Below, piece after piece: positions 1 to 9,397 of a stretch of DNA of 64,000 nt (positions within the stretch are counted from its first letter, which is position 1; every line of letters starts with the position of its first letter). Made by a program: the position numbers and the translations under genes. The notes beneath the pieces are model-generated. The model was not told the origin of the DNA. It worked only from the letters and a program-made list of their open reading frames with translations, and did not search any database. Source of the stretch: Candidatus Omnitrophota bacterium (GTDB lineage Bacteria; Omnitrophota; Gorgyraeia; Duberdicusellales; Duberdicusellaceae); assembly GCA_015486615.1 (NCBI GenBank), contig WFRI01000090.1, forward strand, positions 1-64,000, read 5' to 3'.

Positions 1-275
1 GCAGACAGTCTGTCTTTATAACGGATAAAAGACGGCTGATTAAGGCAGATAAACACTGTAGGGCATTCTATGTAAGGCGAGGGTATTTGCCTGCAGGAGG
101 CCCGCACCATAGATACGGCTGTGCCGCCACGCATCTCCGCCCCATAAGAGCGGAAAAAAGTTACATTATATCCTTGCTCTGTAGCGGCCAAAGCAATAAG
201 TTTGCCTAAAAATATAATCCCCTGGCCGCCTGCCCCGGCAATAAGTATATCTTCTTCTTTCTGTCTCAGTTTCAT
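1..275 (-). CDS. korC: 2-oxoacid:ferredoxin oxidoreductase gamma subunit (partial)
   Basis: The gene begins at 275 and runs off the left window edge, so only the N-terminal ~91 residues are seen. The protein opens with a Rossmann-like GAGGQGI glycine motif (residues 14-20) and contains SYGAEMRGGTA, both typical of the gamma subunit of 2-oxoglutarate/2-ketoisovalerate:ferredoxin oxidoreductases. Its start overlaps the korB stop in an ATGA, so it is translationally coupled as the last of a korDABC operon. In the complex this subunit holds together the thiamine-PP and coenzyme A halves. The exact 2-oxoacid cannot be told from sequence. Confidence 0.9.
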   Translation of the reverse strand, partial: MKLRQKEEDILIAGAGGQGIIFLGKLIALAATEQGYNVTFFRSYGAEMRGGTAVSMVRASCRQIPSPYIECPTVFICLNQPSFIRYKDRLS

Positions 276-1000
276 TTAATCCTGCCTAAAGGAAACGCTT
301 TTATAACTGTTGTCTCTATATACTCTGCGGCATGGACAGGAGACATCCCCCAAATTGTCGGACACATAGAGAGCACTTCTACTAAAGAAAAGCCCTTATT
401 CTCAATCTGGTTTACAAATGCCTGCTTTATGGCTTTTTTAGCCGACATTACTCTTTGCGGAGTAGAAACCGCCACTCTTTCTACATAAACTACGCCCGGC
501 AATAAAGCCAATATTTCGGATATTTTCAAAGGAAACCCTTCGCCTTTGTCCGGATGCCGGCCAAAAGGAGTTGTGGCTGTTTTTTGGCCGGACATAGTCG
601 TAGGAGCCATTTGCCCTCCGGTCATCCCATAGACTGTGTTATTGACAAAAATACAGGTAAGGTTCTCTCCCCTGTTAGCAGCATGCAAAGTCTCGGCTGT
701 GCCTATTGCCGCTAAATCGCCGTCTCCCTGGTAAGTAAAAACTATATTTTTTGGCCGGGTTCTTTTTATCCCTGTAGCAACTGCCAACGGCCGGCCGTGC
801 GCGGCCTCTGTAACATCAAAATTCCAGTAATCATACGCCAGCACCGCACAGCCAACCGGAGCGATGCCGATTGTCTTTTCCCGAATATCCAACTCATCAA
901 CTACTTCAGCAACCAAACGGTGAATTATCCCATGCCCGCATCCCGGACAGTAATGAGTTGGGACATTTTCTAAACTTTTTGTCCTTTTAAAATCTGGCAT
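272..1000 (-). CDS. korB: 2-oxoacid:ferredoxin oxidoreductase beta subunit
   Basis: This 242-residue protein carries the thiamine-diphosphate site. It has the CPGCGHG motif near residue 18 (Fe-S/TPP region), the GDGD metal-PP motif near residue 93 and NNTVYGMTGGQ near residue 120, which closes the TPP/Mg site. It catalyses oxidative decarboxylation of a 2-oxoacid to an acyl-CoA with electrons passed to ferredoxin, in the cytoplasm. It overlaps korA upstream and korC downstream by ATGA junctions. Length and motifs match the Kor/Vor beta family; 2-oxoglutarate is the most likely substrate but 2-ketoisovalerate is possible. An oxygen-sensitive ferredoxin enzyme fits an anaerobic lifestyle. Confidence 0.93.
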   Translation of the reverse strand: MPDFKRTKSLENVPTHYCPGCGHGIIHRLVAEVVDELDIREKTIGIAPVGCAVLAYDYWNFDVTEAAHGRPLAVATGIKRTRPKNIVFTYQGDGDLAAIGTAETLHAANRGENLTCIFVNNTVYGMTGGQMAPTTMSGQKTATTPFGRHPDKGEGFPLKISEILALLPGVVYVERVAVSTPQRVMSAKKAIKQAFVNQIENKGFSLVEVLSMCPTIWGMSPVHAAEYIETTVIKAFPLGRIK

Positions 1001-2064
1001 CAGGCTATTTTTTTGCGTTTTATAAACTCCATTATCTCGTCAATTGCAGGAATTTCTCCGCCGGTCCGGCCGTAAAAATATATTTTTGACCGGCCCAAGA
1101 CTCCAATCTTTACGTCTTCTACCATCTGTCCGCAGGACATTTCAATCACTAAAATCTTTTTTATCTTATTTCGGCTAACCAGCAGTGATAACCGTTTATA
1201 AGGAAAAGGCCAGAGCGTAATAGGCCTAAACCCGCCGATTTTTTTGCCTTTATTCCTTAACTTCAAAATAATTTCCTTAGCCAGCCTGAACATACTGCCA
1301 TAAGCGACAATTAATATTTCCGCGCCCTGAGTATTATAAACCTCACTTCTTACTTCCTGTTTTTCTATAACTCTGTAATTCTGCTGCAACTGCAGATTTC
1401 TTTTTTCTAACACGCCCCTGCCTAAAAACAAAGACCGCACAATCCTTTTTTTGCGGCCGCTGCATCCGGTTAAAGCCCACTCTTTGCTTCTAATTTCATA
1501 TTTTTTGACGTCCGGCTTAGTTAATTTGACAGATTCTGCCATCTGCCCGGTAATAGCATCGCTTAAGATCAAGACCGGGGTCCGGTAAAAATCCGCTAAA
1601 GAAAAACCTAAATAAGTTAAAGTATAAGATTCTTCCACAGAAGAAGGCGCAAGCACTATTGTCCGGTAATCGCCATGGCCTCCGCCCCGGGTTGCCTGGA
1701 AATAATCCGACTGAGACGGCCCGATATTGCCCAGGCCGGGGCCTCCTCTTTGAACATTTACAATCACTGCCGGCAGCATAGCACCGGCTAAATAAGATAT
1801 GCCTTCCTGTTTAAGCGATATGCCCGGGCTGGAAGACGAAGTCATTGCTCTGGCCCCGGCAGCTGATGCGCCAAAAACCATATTAATAGCAGCAAGTTCC
1901 GATTCTGCCTGAATAAAAACCCTGCGGTTTGCCGGCATATTTTTCGCCATAAACGCTGTAAGTTCATTCTGGGGAGTAATAGGATAACCGGCATAAAACT
2001 GACATCCGGCATCTATTGCGGCGCGGCCAACAGCGTTATTACCGGCAAGTAATTCTCTCTTCAT
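1000..2064 (-). CDS. korA: 2-oxoacid:ferredoxin oxidoreductase alpha subunit
   Basis: A 354-residue alpha subunit. The N-terminus reads MKRELLAGNNAVGRAAIDAG, followed by FYAGYPITPQNE, the hallmark of the pyrimidine-binding domain, and TSSSSPGISLKQEGI. The C-terminal third (from about residue 260, EILIVAYGS) is the transketolase C-terminal-like domain. I place the start at 2064 because GGAG lies just upstream and because the longer frame to 2130 would run through most of korD. The korD stop overlaps this start. It completes the catalytic core with KorB; the ferredoxin-like subunit is KorD. Confidence 0.92.
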   Translation of the reverse strand: MKRELLAGNNAVGRAAIDAGCQFYAGYPITPQNELTAFMAKNMPANRRVFIQAESELAAINMVFGASAAGARAMTSSSSPGISLKQEGISYLAGAMLPAVIVNVQRGGPGLGNIGPSQSDYFQATRGGGHGDYRTIVLAPSSVEESYTLTYLGFSLADFYRTPVLILSDAITGQMAESVKLTKPDVKKYEIRSKEWALTGCSGRKKRIVRSLFLGRGVLEKRNLQLQQNYRVIEKQEVRSEVYNTQGAEILIVAYGSMFRLAKEIILKLRNKGKKIGGFRPITLWPFPYKRLSLLVSRNKIKKILVIEMSCGQMVEDVKIGVLGRSKIYFYGRTGGEIPAIDEIMEFIKRKKIA

Positions 2065-2270
2065 TTCTCCTCCCTGATCTCTATTGCCGTATCCGGGCAG
2101 ACCTGGAAACATAAACCGCAGCCTTTGCATTCTCTGTCTTGTTTCTTGCGGATAAATTTATAGCCTTTTTGGTTAAATTCACTACCCTGTTCCAACACTC
2201 CAAAAGGGCAGGCTTTAACACATAAAAGGCAGGCTTTACACTTTTCCCGGTCAATAATTATTTTTGCCAT
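2061..2270 (-). CDS. korD: 2-oxoacid:ferredoxin oxidoreductase delta subunit (2x[4Fe-4S])
   Basis: A 69-residue ferredoxin-type subunit with two classical CxxCxxCxxxCP motifs, starting at CKACLLCVKACP (residue ~11) and CKGCGLCFQVCP (residue ~48), each ligating a [4Fe-4S] cluster. It carries electrons from the TPP site of KorAB to soluble ferredoxin. It is first in the kor gene set and its start lies inside the last 13 bases of dxs, so kor appears to be cotranscribed with dxs. Confidence 0.93.
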   Translation of the reverse strand: MAKIIIDREKCKACLLCVKACPFGVLEQGSEFNQKGYKFIRKKQDRECKGCGLCFQVCPDTAIEIREEK

Positions 2271-4138
2271 AATTGGAATTTACACCTGTCCCATTCCTGC
2301 ATTATTCGGTTAAATATCTTCTCTTCAGAAAGTCCGGCTTTATCCAAAAGAATATTCCGTCTGCCAAAAGTAACAAACTGAGACGGAATACCCAGTCTTA
2401 CTATCTTCAATTCGCCAAACAATCCCTTCTGCTGAAAAAATTCCAAGACCGCCGAGCCAAAACCGCCTTCTAAAACACCCTCTTCTAAAGTAAAAATAAG
2501 TTTTGTTTTTTTGGCAACCTCTTCAAGCAAAAACTCATCCAGAGGTTTAACAAAACGGGCATTAACAATCATTGGATAAATATCCTGCTTATGGAACTTT
2601 TCTTTTATATTAACAACTTTCTCCACCATTGAGCCTAAAGCCAAAATAGCGAAATCTTTGCCGGGCTCTAATGTTTCTGCTTTTGCCAATTTAATATCCT
2701 CAGCCGGGCCATAATTCCAGGCAGTCTGCTTAGGAAACCGGATAAAGACTGCTCCTTTATATCCTATGGCGAATTCCAGGCTTTTTTCCATCTCGTATCT
2801 ATCTTTAGGACAAAGTATTACAGCATCAGGCAAATGTCTTATACAGGCTATATCAAACAAGCCATGGTGCGTAGGTCCGTCTTCACCAACAATTCCTGCT
2901 CTGTCCACGACAAAAACCGCCTCTGCCTTCTGTAAAAGTATATCCTCTATAATTTGGTCATAAGCCCTTTGCATAAAAGTAGAGTAAAGACAGACAACCG
3001 GCTTTAATCCCTGCTTAGCCAACCCCCCGGCAAAACTTACCAAATGCTGTTCAGCAATACCGACGTCAAAAACCCTCTCAGGAAATTCCTGTTTTAACTT
3101 ATCCAGGCCTGTGCCTTTAGCCATAGCCGCAGTAAGGCAGACTATCTTTTTATCCTCTCTGGCCAAAGCAGTTATTTTTCGGCTGAAAACATCCGTATAG
3201 GACTCCTGAGACGCCGGAATAATCTTCCCCTGTTGAGGAATAAACCGCGGAGCGCTGTGGAAAGTTTCCGGATCCTCTTCAGCCGAAGTATAACCTTTGC
3301 CTTTTTTAGTAATTATATGCAGAAGTTTAGGTCCTTTTAACTTGGCTATGTTTTGCAAAGCCGGCACCAAAATATCTATATTATGGCCGTCTAACGGGCC
3401 AAAATACCTAAAACCAATTTCTTCAAAAAATATTCCCGGCACAAGCAAGCCTTTCATAATTTCCTCAATGCGCTTAATCCACGGGACTATTTTTTTCCCT
3501 AAATGCGGGACTTTTTCTAAAATAGTATCCACACCTTCTTTTGTGCGGTTATATACAGGCAGGGAAATCAGTTTGCTTAAATAATTGCTTAGCGCTCCCA
3601 CTGAACGGGAAATGGACATTTCATTGTGGTTAAATACCACTAAAATATCGCTCTGCAGATGCCCGGCGTTGTTCAACCCTTCAAAACATTCTCCGGAAGA
3701 AAGACTTCCGTCGCCAATCACAGCCACAACTTTTGCCTCTTTATTCTGCAAACGCAAAGCCTCTGCCGCACCCAAGGCTAAAGAAACGGCATTGCCCGCA
3801 TGGCCAACAGCAAAAGTATCGTATTCGGATTCCGGAGGATAAGGAAATCCTGAGATACCTTTATATTCCCTTAATTTATGAAAAACGTTTTTCCTGCCGG
3901 TTAAAAGCTTATGAGCATAAGCCTGGTGCCCGACATCAAAGACTATCAAATCTTCAGGAGTATTGAAAACATAATGCAGAGCCACACATAGCTCCACCGC
4001 GCCTAAACTGGAAGCAAGATGCCCGCCTTTTTGGGAAATTACATTGATTATTTCCCGGCGGATATCTTCACATAAAACCCTTAAGTCCGGCAAAGGCAGC
4101 CTTTTTAAATCCGCAGGCAGATTGACTTTTTCCAACAT
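2258..4138 (-). CDS. dxs: 1-deoxy-D-xylulose-5-phosphate synthase
   Basis: This 626-residue protein condenses pyruvate and glyceraldehyde-3-P into DXP, first step of the MEP isoprenoid pathway and a source of thiamine and pyridoxal precursors. Visible motifs are DVGHQAYAHKLLTGR (residue ~68), the TPP motif GDGSLSSGECFEGLNNAG (~143), EQHLVSFAGGLA in the pyrimidine-binding domain (~370) and DGPTHHGLFD (~425). Length is normal for the family. The gene ends over korD and follows the YmdB-type phosphodiesterase after an 86-base gap in which I see nothing notable. Only a weak ribosome-binding site precedes the start. Confidence 0.95.
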   Translation of the reverse strand: MLEKVNLPADLKRLPLPDLRVLCEDIRREIINVISQKGGHLASSLGAVELCVALHYVFNTPEDLIVFDVGHQAYAHKLLTGRKNVFHKLREYKGISGFPYPPESEYDTFAVGHAGNAVSLALGAAEALRLQNKEAKVVAVIGDGSLSSGECFEGLNNAGHLQSDILVVFNHNEMSISRSVGALSNYLSKLISLPVYNRTKEGVDTILEKVPHLGKKIVPWIKRIEEIMKGLLVPGIFFEEIGFRYFGPLDGHNIDILVPALQNIAKLKGPKLLHIITKKGKGYTSAEEDPETFHSAPRFIPQQGKIIPASQESYTDVFSRKITALAREDKKIVCLTAAMAKGTGLDKLKQEFPERVFDVGIAEQHLVSFAGGLAKQGLKPVVCLYSTFMQRAYDQIIEDILLQKAEAVFVVDRAGIVGEDGPTHHGLFDIACIRHLPDAVILCPKDRYEMEKSLEFAIGYKGAVFIRFPKQTAWNYGPAEDIKLAKAETLEPGKDFAILALGSMVEKVVNIKEKFHKQDIYPMIVNARFVKPLDEFLLEEVAKKTKLIFTLEEGVLEGGFGSAVLEFFQQKGLFGELKIVRLGIPSQFVTFGRRNILLDKAGLSEEKIFNRIMQEWDRCKFQLWQK

Positions 4139-4224
4139 TTTACTTGGATTATGTAATGCCTATTTGAAACCATAAGGAAAACTGCAAAACAATTTTTTCT
4201 GTCATTTAAAATCCAGTGTATAAA

Positions 4225-5013
4225 TTACCCCTTTAAACTAACCCGCTTAATACTTTCTGCCCTGCCAGAACTTTCATCAATATTTACCACCACTGCCTGC
4301 ATAATTACATTGCCCTCAGCTACGTTTAACCTGACCGGGACATTAGTGGTAAACTTCTCCAAAACCTCTTCTTTCCTACGCCCCAGAACAGAATCTTCCA
4401 CACCAGTCATTCCCACATCAGTAATATAAGCGGTATAACCTTCTAATATTTTTTCATCCGCTGTAGGAATATGCGTATGAGTTCCTAATACCGCTGAAAC
4501 CTTCCCTGCAAGAAAAAACCCCATAGCGGCTTTCTCCGAAGTAGCCTCAGCGTGGAAATCCACAATTATAATCTTACTCTGTCTGCGTAAATCTTCAAGG
4601 ATATTTTTTACTGCGGAGAAAGGATTATCCAAAGGCTGCATAAAAATCCTGCCCTGCAGATTTACTGCACTTATTTTAACTTCCCTGCCGGCCAAAATCT
4701 TAACCTTAGTAATTATTCCCCTGCCCGGAGCAAACGGTCCGTAATTCAACGGCCGGATTGCATCCATTGAAGCCAAAACATTGCGCACATCTGTTTTCTT
4801 AAAAGTGTGATCGCCTAAGGTAATTATATCCACACCGGCAAGAAAAATTTCCCGGGCAGTTTTTTCAGTAAGGCTGGAACCGCCCGCAGCATTCTCTGCG
4901 TTGGCGATAGTAAAGTCTATTCTCTCCTGCTTTAAAAAATCCGGCAACCTTTCTTTTAAAAATACCCGGGCCGGCTTGCCCACAATATCGCCGATAAATA
5001 ATATCCTCAACAT
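4225..5013 (-). CDS. ymdB: YmdB-family metallophosphoesterase (2',3'-cAMP phosphodiesterase)
   Basis: A 262-residue calcineurin-like phosphoesterase of the TIGR00282/YmdB family. It starts MLRILFIGDIVGKPAR, and carries NAENAAGG (residue ~39), GDHTF (~67), DFHAEATSEK (~152) and GTHTHIPTAD (~177), which provide the di-metal ligands. Family members hydrolyse 2',3'-cyclic nucleotides and in Bacillus affect RNA decay and biofilm/motility decisions. Location downstream of RNase Y is a frequent bacterial pairing and supports a link with RNA turnover. The N-terminus at 5013 is preceded by AAAGG. Confidence 0.9.
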   Translation of the reverse strand: MLRILFIGDIVGKPARVFLKERLPDFLKQERIDFTIANAENAAGGSSLTEKTAREIFLAGVDIITLGDHTFKKTDVRNVLASMDAIRPLNYGPFAPGRGIITKVKILAGREVKISAVNLQGRIFMQPLDNPFSAVKNILEDLRRQSKIIIVDFHAEATSEKAAMGFFLAGKVSAVLGTHTHIPTADEKILEGYTAYITDVGMTGVEDSVLGRRKEEVLEKFTTNVPVRLNVAEGNVIMQAVVVNIDESSGRAESIKRVSLKG

Positions 5014-5083
5014 AAAAACTGCCTTTTACCAAATTCACGTATTGCCAAAAATTCAATCACCAACAAAAAGCACTGCCGCACTT

Positions 5084-5156
5084 TTTAGATTTAGGTCAAG
5101 ATTTAGGTCTGGAAGATTTCTTCAATCTTAATCTTAACCTTAACCTAAACCTAAAA
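5084..5156. repeat. Long imperfect hairpin, repeat family B copy 1
   Basis: Between rny and ymdB the left arm (TTTAGATTTAGGTCAAGATT at 5085) pairs with the right arm (ATCTTAACCTTAACCTAAACC at ~5130) over about 24 bases with a few G-U pairs. The unit AACCT/AGGTT recurs about every six bases. Related hairpins occur at 9643 and, as a single arm, at 56372. It follows rny, so it may protect or terminate that transcript. Confidence 0.6.
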
Positions 5157-5167
5157 TATATCAGCCA

Positions 5168-6730
5168 TCACCTCGCATAATCTACTGCCCGGGTTTCCCT
5201 GATAACTGTAATTTTAATCTGCCCTGGATAATCCATTTCATCTTCTATCTTCTTTTTAATATCCCTGGCTAAAACCGTAAGCGCGCTGTCGCCTATTTGG
5301 TCGGATTTAACCATAATCCTGATTTCCCTGCCTGCCTGAATAGCAAAACTCTTTTCCACGCCGGCAAAAGAATCTGCTATTGCTTCTAAACTCTTTAGCC
5401 TCTTTATATAGGTTGCTAAAGTTTCCCGCCTTGCCCCGGGCCGGGAAGCAGAAATAGCATCAGCAGCAGCAGCCAAAACAGCATAAATCGACTTAGGCTC
5501 AACTTCCTCGTGGTGAGCGGCAATAGCGTTTAAAACTATCTCTCTTTCTCCGTATTTTTTTGCCAAATCCGCTCCTAACAAAGCATGCGTGCCTTCTACC
5601 TGCTGGTCTATAGCCTTGCCAATATCATGCAAAAGTCCAATTCTTTTAGCCAGCCTGACATCCAGGCCCAACTCTGCAGCCAGGCCGGCCATAAGCAGAG
5701 CGACTTCTTTGGAATGCTGCAAGGCATTCTGGCCAAAACTTGTCCGGTATTTCAACTTGCCTAAAAGCCGCACTAATTCCGGATTTAAATTATGCACATC
5801 TACGTCAAAGCACAGATTTTTGCCTTCTTCCATTATCGACTTTTCAAATTCCTTTTTAACTTTTTCCACAGTTTCCTCAATCCTCGCCGGATGAATCCTT
5901 CCGTCAGAAACCAGTTTTTCCAAAGTTACCCGGGCAATTTCTCTTCTAATAGGGTCAAACCCCGAGATAGTAACTGCTTCTGGAGTATCATCAATAATAA
6001 TATCCACTCCCGTAGCCATTTCCAAAGCACGGATATTCCTGCCTTCCCTTCCAATAATTCTGCCTTTCATCTCGTCGTTAGGCAAAGCCACAACACTGAC
6101 AGTAGTATCCTGCGTATGCTCAACAGCACACCTTTTTATCGCCAGAGATATAATATCCTGAGCGATTTTGTCCGACTCCTGCTTGATTTCTTCAGACCGG
6201 CGTTTTAATATCTCGGCTTTTTCCTCAACCATTTCAGAGTCTATACGTTTAAGCAAAAGTTCCCTGGCCTGGTCTATATTAAGGTAGGCTATTTCCTGCA
6301 GGCGTTTTTTCTCCTCAGCCAAGAGTTCGTTTAACTGATGGTTTTTCTTTTCTAACGTCTGCTCCGCATCTTTTAACTGGACACGTACCCGTTCTACTTC
6401 CGATTCTTTCTGCTGAAAAAACTCAACCCTTTTTTCCAAATTTTCTTCTCTCTGCAAAATTCTCTTTTCCAGAGCATCCAGATCTTTCCTCTTCTTTTCA
6501 GTCTGAGCCTCAAAATCCACCCGCAGTTTATAAAGCATCTCTTTAGCGTCCAGTTCAGCCTTTCTCTTAATATCCTCTGCCTTCCCCTGTGCCTGCTTTA
6601 TCAAAGACCCTGCTTCTTCTTTTTCCCTTTTCCGGGCTTTTTCCGAGGATTTTGCCCCGAAGAAAAAGCCACAGCCTGCGCCTAAACCTAAAGACGCCAG
6701 GATAAATATAATCCCTGCTGCACTGAGCAT
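5168..6730 (-). CDS. rny: Ribonuclease Y
   Basis: A 520-residue endoribonuclease Y, the membrane-anchored enzyme that starts mRNA decay. It has one N-terminal transmembrane segment (residues ~4-24), a long charged coiled coil (~30-200), a KH RNA-binding domain with [13 protein letters not shown] (~222) and an HD domain with [13 protein letters not shown] and [10 protein letters not shown] (~335-370) giving the metal-binding histidine/aspartate pairs. Length matches the Firmicute enzyme. A strong AAGGAGG precedes the start. It lies 27 bases after the cyclo-ligase gene and before ymdB. Confidence 0.96.
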   Translation of the reverse strand: MLSAAGIIFILASLGLGAGCGFFFGAKSSEKARKREKEEAGSLIKQAQGKAEDIKRKAELDAKEMLYKLRVDFEAQTEKKRKDLDALEKRILQREENLEKRVEFFQQKESEVERVRVQLKDAEQTLEKKNHQLNELLAEEKKRLQEIAYLNIDQARELLLKRIDSEMVEEKAEILKRRSEEIKQESDKIAQDIISLAIKRCAVEHTQDTTVSVVALPNDEMKGRIIGREGRNIRALEMATGVDIIIDDTPEAVTISGFDPIRREIARVTLEKLVSDGRIHPARIEETVEKVKKEFEKSIMEEGKNLCFDVDVHNLNPELVRLLGKLKYRTSFGQNALQHSKEVALLMAGLAAELGLDVRLAKRIGLLHDIGKAIDQQVEGTHALLGADLAKKYGEREIVLNAIAAHHEEVEPKSIYAVLAAAADAISASRPGARRETLATYIKRLKSLEAIADSFAGVEKSFAIQAGREIRIMVKSDQIGDSALTVLARDIKKKIEDEMDYPGQIKITVIRETRAVDYAR

Positions 6731-6757
6731 AAAATCCCTCCTTTTTAGCGAATCTTT

Positions 6758-7342
6758 TTAAGAACTAACTACGATGTTTACAGGTTCGTCAAATTGCGGT
6801 TCTTTAGGCAGGCCTTTTTGGAGTTGAAACGCAAAACAAATTCCTAATTTTACCGTAGGCTTTTTTATCCTTTTCAAAAGCCGGTCATAATAACCCTTAC
6901 CCCGGCCTAAACGCCAGCCTTGCTCGTCAAAAGCAAGGCCGGGAACAAGAATTAAATCCACCTGCTTTAAATCCATAAGTTCAGCCGCATTAACATCCGG
7001 CTGTTTTATTCCCCATGGTCCGTAAACTAAGTTATCAAGCCCTTTTATCCGGTAAAACTTTAAATCTCCGGACTGCTGGTTCACTACCGGCAGCCCGACG
7101 GACTTTCCTTCTCCAATAGCCTGCAGCAACACCTCTCTTATATCAACTTCTTCTGCTAAAGGGTAATAACCGGCAATTGTTTTCGCTTTCTTATATACCG
7201 GCAAAGACTTAATTTTACCGCAAACATCTTTACTCCTCCTTTTTAATTCCTCTTTAGAAATACGGGATAAAATCTGCACAATCTTTCGGCGTAAAAACTG
7301 TTTCTGCTCCCGAATATTTTCCTGCTCTATTAACCGCTTCAT
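6758..7342 (-). CDS. ygfA: 5-formyltetrahydrofolate cyclo-ligase
   Basis: A 194-residue member of the 5-FTHF cyclo-ligase (YgfA/MTHFS) family, converting 5-formyl-THF to 5,10-methenyl-THF with ATP. The C-terminal signature DLILVPGLAFD then LGRGKGYYDRLL (residue ~128-155) is intact, and the N-terminal basic helix (LRRKIVQILSRIS) is present. Three bases separate its start from the MetV-like gene, so they form one folate unit. In proteobacteria this gene family lies directly after the 6S RNA gene; here 6S, rarA, metV and this gene follow one another. Confidence 0.92.
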   Translation of the reverse strand: MKRLIEQENIREQKQFLRRKIVQILSRISKEELKRRSKDVCGKIKSLPVYKKAKTIAGYYPLAEEVDIREVLLQAIGEGKSVGLPVVNQQSGDLKFYRIKGLDNLVYGPWGIKQPDVNAAELMDLKQVDLILVPGLAFDEQGWRLGRGKGYYDRLLKRIKKPTVKLGICFAFQLQKGLPKEPQFDEPVNIVVSS

Positions 7343-7345
7343 AAG

Positions 7346-7993
7346 TTAAACAACATTTGCCTTCACAGACGCCGGATAAAACTGTTTAGAATAATCCCCT
7401 GCCGGCAAAATCCTTTGTAAATTACCAGCTGTGCCTAAACGCTCATATATTCTAACCCATACACAATCTCTCTCAGGATATACTTCACACTTTCCGTCTT
7501 TCACCCCGCCGCAAGGCCCGTTTAACATGCCCTTAGGGCACAAAGCCTTGGGGCATAAGCCTGCTGTTTCAGCCAAAACACAGTCTCCACACAAAAGACA
7601 GGCTTTATTAATATCTCCCTTAGATGTAGTTACTCCGGCAAAAACCGTATTGCATCCAGGGATAACAGGGATATTCACTCTTAAATTATCTCCGGCCGAC
7701 TGAACTCCCAAGCCGCAGGAAAAAACTAAGACTGCCTGACTTTGTTTTAAAGCCGGCATATTTTTGGCAAATGCCCTGCGCACCGACGCAGCATTACAGC
7801 CAACATCCGGCACACAAGAACCTGTTATCTGCCAGCCGTCTGCTTCTAAAATCCCCTGCCACTGCTCTAAAGCCTGTTCTGAGCCTGTTCCGCAAACCGT
7901 AGCACAATCCCCGCAGCCGCAGAGAAAAACCCGTTTTACCCCTGACAAAGATTTCTCTATCTCATTTTTATCCTTAAACTGCGTAACTATCAT
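7346..7993 (-). CDS. metV: MetV-like methylene-tetrahydrofolate reductase C-terminal (zinc) protein
   Basis: A ~215-residue cysteine-rich protein matching the methylene-THF reductase C-terminal domain family (MetV). It has CGCGDCATVCGTGSE (residue ~24), a Rossmann-like middle and a C-terminal zinc/Fe-S-like cluster region, KACLLCGDCVLAE, CPKALCPKGMLNGPCGG and ERDCVW. In acetogens such proteins partner MetF in the methyl branch of the Wood-Ljungdahl pathway; no metF is seen in this window. I choose the start at 7993 (TGAGG upstream) over an upstream frame that begins with an implausible hydrophobic stretch. Confidence 0.82.
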   Translation of the reverse strand: MIVTQFKDKNEIEKSLSGVKRVFLCGCGDCATVCGTGSEQALEQWQGILEADGWQITGSCVPDVGCNAASVRRAFAKNMPALKQSQAVLVFSCGLGVQSAGDNLRVNIPVIPGCNTVFAGVTTSKGDINKACLLCGDCVLAETAGLCPKALCPKGMLNGPCGGVKDGKCEVYPERDCVWVRIYERLGTAGNLQRILPAGDYSKQFYPASVKANVV

Positions 7994-8108
7994 AATTAAA
8001 AACCTCAGGTATAAGTTTATAACAAAAATCCAAAAATACAAGGCTTTTGTTGAGAGGTATAACAACTTGACAGCCAAATAGTTAGATCGTAAGAATATAA
8101 ATCTTGAA

Positions 8109-9386
8109 TTAAGGCTGGTAATATTTCTTTTTAGACTTCCTATATTCCTGATATACCCCCTGAGAGTAATTATGCGGGTATTTGTAGCCTTTGCCTCTGC
8201 CTAATTTTTCTGCAGATTTATAATGGCTGTCCTGTAAATGCTGAGGCACTTCTTCTGTCAAGCCAGACTGCACATCCTCCATAGCAGACTCTATTGCTTT
8301 GTAAGCAGCGTTAGACTTTGGCGCTTTTGCCAGGTAAATAGTTATTTCTGATAAAACAATCCTGGCCTCCGGCATACCTATATACTCTACTGCCTGATAA
8401 GCAGCGTTTGCCAACACCAAAGCCGCCGTATCAGCCAGACCAATGTCTTCAGCAGATAAGATAACCAGTCTGCGGCAAATAAACCTGGGGTCTTCGCCGG
8501 CAGTAAGCATTTTTGCCAGCCAATACAAAGCGCTGTCAACATCCGAACCCCGCACAGATTTAATAAAAGCCGAAATAGTGTCGTAATGGTAATCGCCTTT
8601 GCGGTCATAAACAATATTTTTCTGAGCCAAACAATTCCTAATTGTATCTAAAGTAATCTTAACTCTGCCTTCCCGGGGTTTTGTAGTCATTGCGGCTATT
8701 TCTAAAGCAGTCAAAGCTGTCCGGGCATCCCCTGAACTTTCCAGAGCAATAAAATCCAAAACTTCCGGGGCCACTTCAATTGCCAGCATGCCCAAACCTT
8801 TTTCTTTATCTGCCAATGCCCGGAGCAAAATCTCTTTTATGTCTTCCGCATAAAGAGGTTTTAGTTCGCAAATAGCTGAACGGGAAGTCAAGGCCGGGCT
8901 GATAAAAAAGAATGGATTATTAGTCGTAGCCCCTACTAAAACAATTGTCCCGGTTTCTGTATCCGGAATTAAAACATCCTGCTGGCTGCGGGTTAAACGG
9001 TGAAACTCGTCTATAAACAAAACTGTTTTTTTGCCCCCTGCCTTCAAACGCGCCCGCGCCTGGCTGATTTCTTTTTTTATTTCACTAACATTAGAAAATG
9101 CGGCATTCAAGATAACAAAATGCGCATTAGTGGTTTTAGAAATTACAAAACCTAAAGAAGTTTTGCCTACTCCGGGAGGGCCGTAAAGGATTAAAGAAGA
9201 CAACCTGTCTGCTTCTATGCTGCGCCGCAGGAATTTATCAGGACCTAAAAGATGTTTTTGCCCGGAGAAATCCTGCAAAGATTCCGGCCGCATCCTGACA
9301 GCCAAAGGCAATTTCTGTTTATGAGAAACATTTTCTAAAAATAAATCCTGCATAATAGACCAAATAGCCAAAGCGGGAATAAACAC
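8109..9386 (-). CDS. rarA: RarA/MgsA-type AAA+ recombination factor (clamp-loader-like)
   Basis: A ~425-residue AAA+ ATPase of the RarA (MgsA, WRNIP1) family acting at stalled replication forks. Walker A is GPPGVGKTS (residue ~69), Walker B LFIDEFHRL (~123), sensor region GATTNNPFF (~152), then the C-terminal tetramer domain with YDRKGDYHYDTISAFIKS and RGSDVDSALYWLA. The start at 9386 has AGGAAG six bases upstream; an internal ATG at 9353 would remove 11 residues and agree better with relatives, so the start is uncertain. It directly follows the predicted 6S RNA, as rarA does in several bacteria. Confidence 0.93.
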   Translation of the reverse strand: MFIPALAIWSIMQDLFLENVSHKQKLPLAVRMRPESLQDFSGQKHLLGPDKFLRRSIEADRLSSLILYGPPGVGKTSLGFVISKTTNAHFVILNAAFSNVSEIKKEISQARARLKAGGKKTVLFIDEFHRLTRSQQDVLIPDTETGTIVLVGATTNNPFFFISPALTSRSAICELKPLYAEDIKEILLRALADKEKGLGMLAIEVAPEVLDFIALESSGDARTALTALEIAAMTTKPREGRVKITLDTIRNCLAQKNIVYDRKGDYHYDTISAFIKSVRGSDVDSALYWLAKMLTAGEDPRFICRRLVILSAEDIGLADTAALVLANAAYQAVEYIGMPEARIVLSEITIYLAKAPKSNAAYKAIESAMEDVQSGLTEEVPQHLQDSHYKSAEKLGRGKGYKYPHNYSQGVYQEYRKSKKKYYQP

Positions 9387-9397
9387 TTCCTGCGGTA

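Noticed and set aside
2065..2130. Longer KorA start
   Set aside because: It would overlap korD by 66 bases, and the conserved N-terminus and ribosome-binding site support 2064.
3297..3966. Plus-strand open frames opposite dxs, and similar antisense frames in gyrA, rny and pheT
   Set aside because: They mirror strongly conserved genes, have no ribosome-binding sites and no recognisable products.
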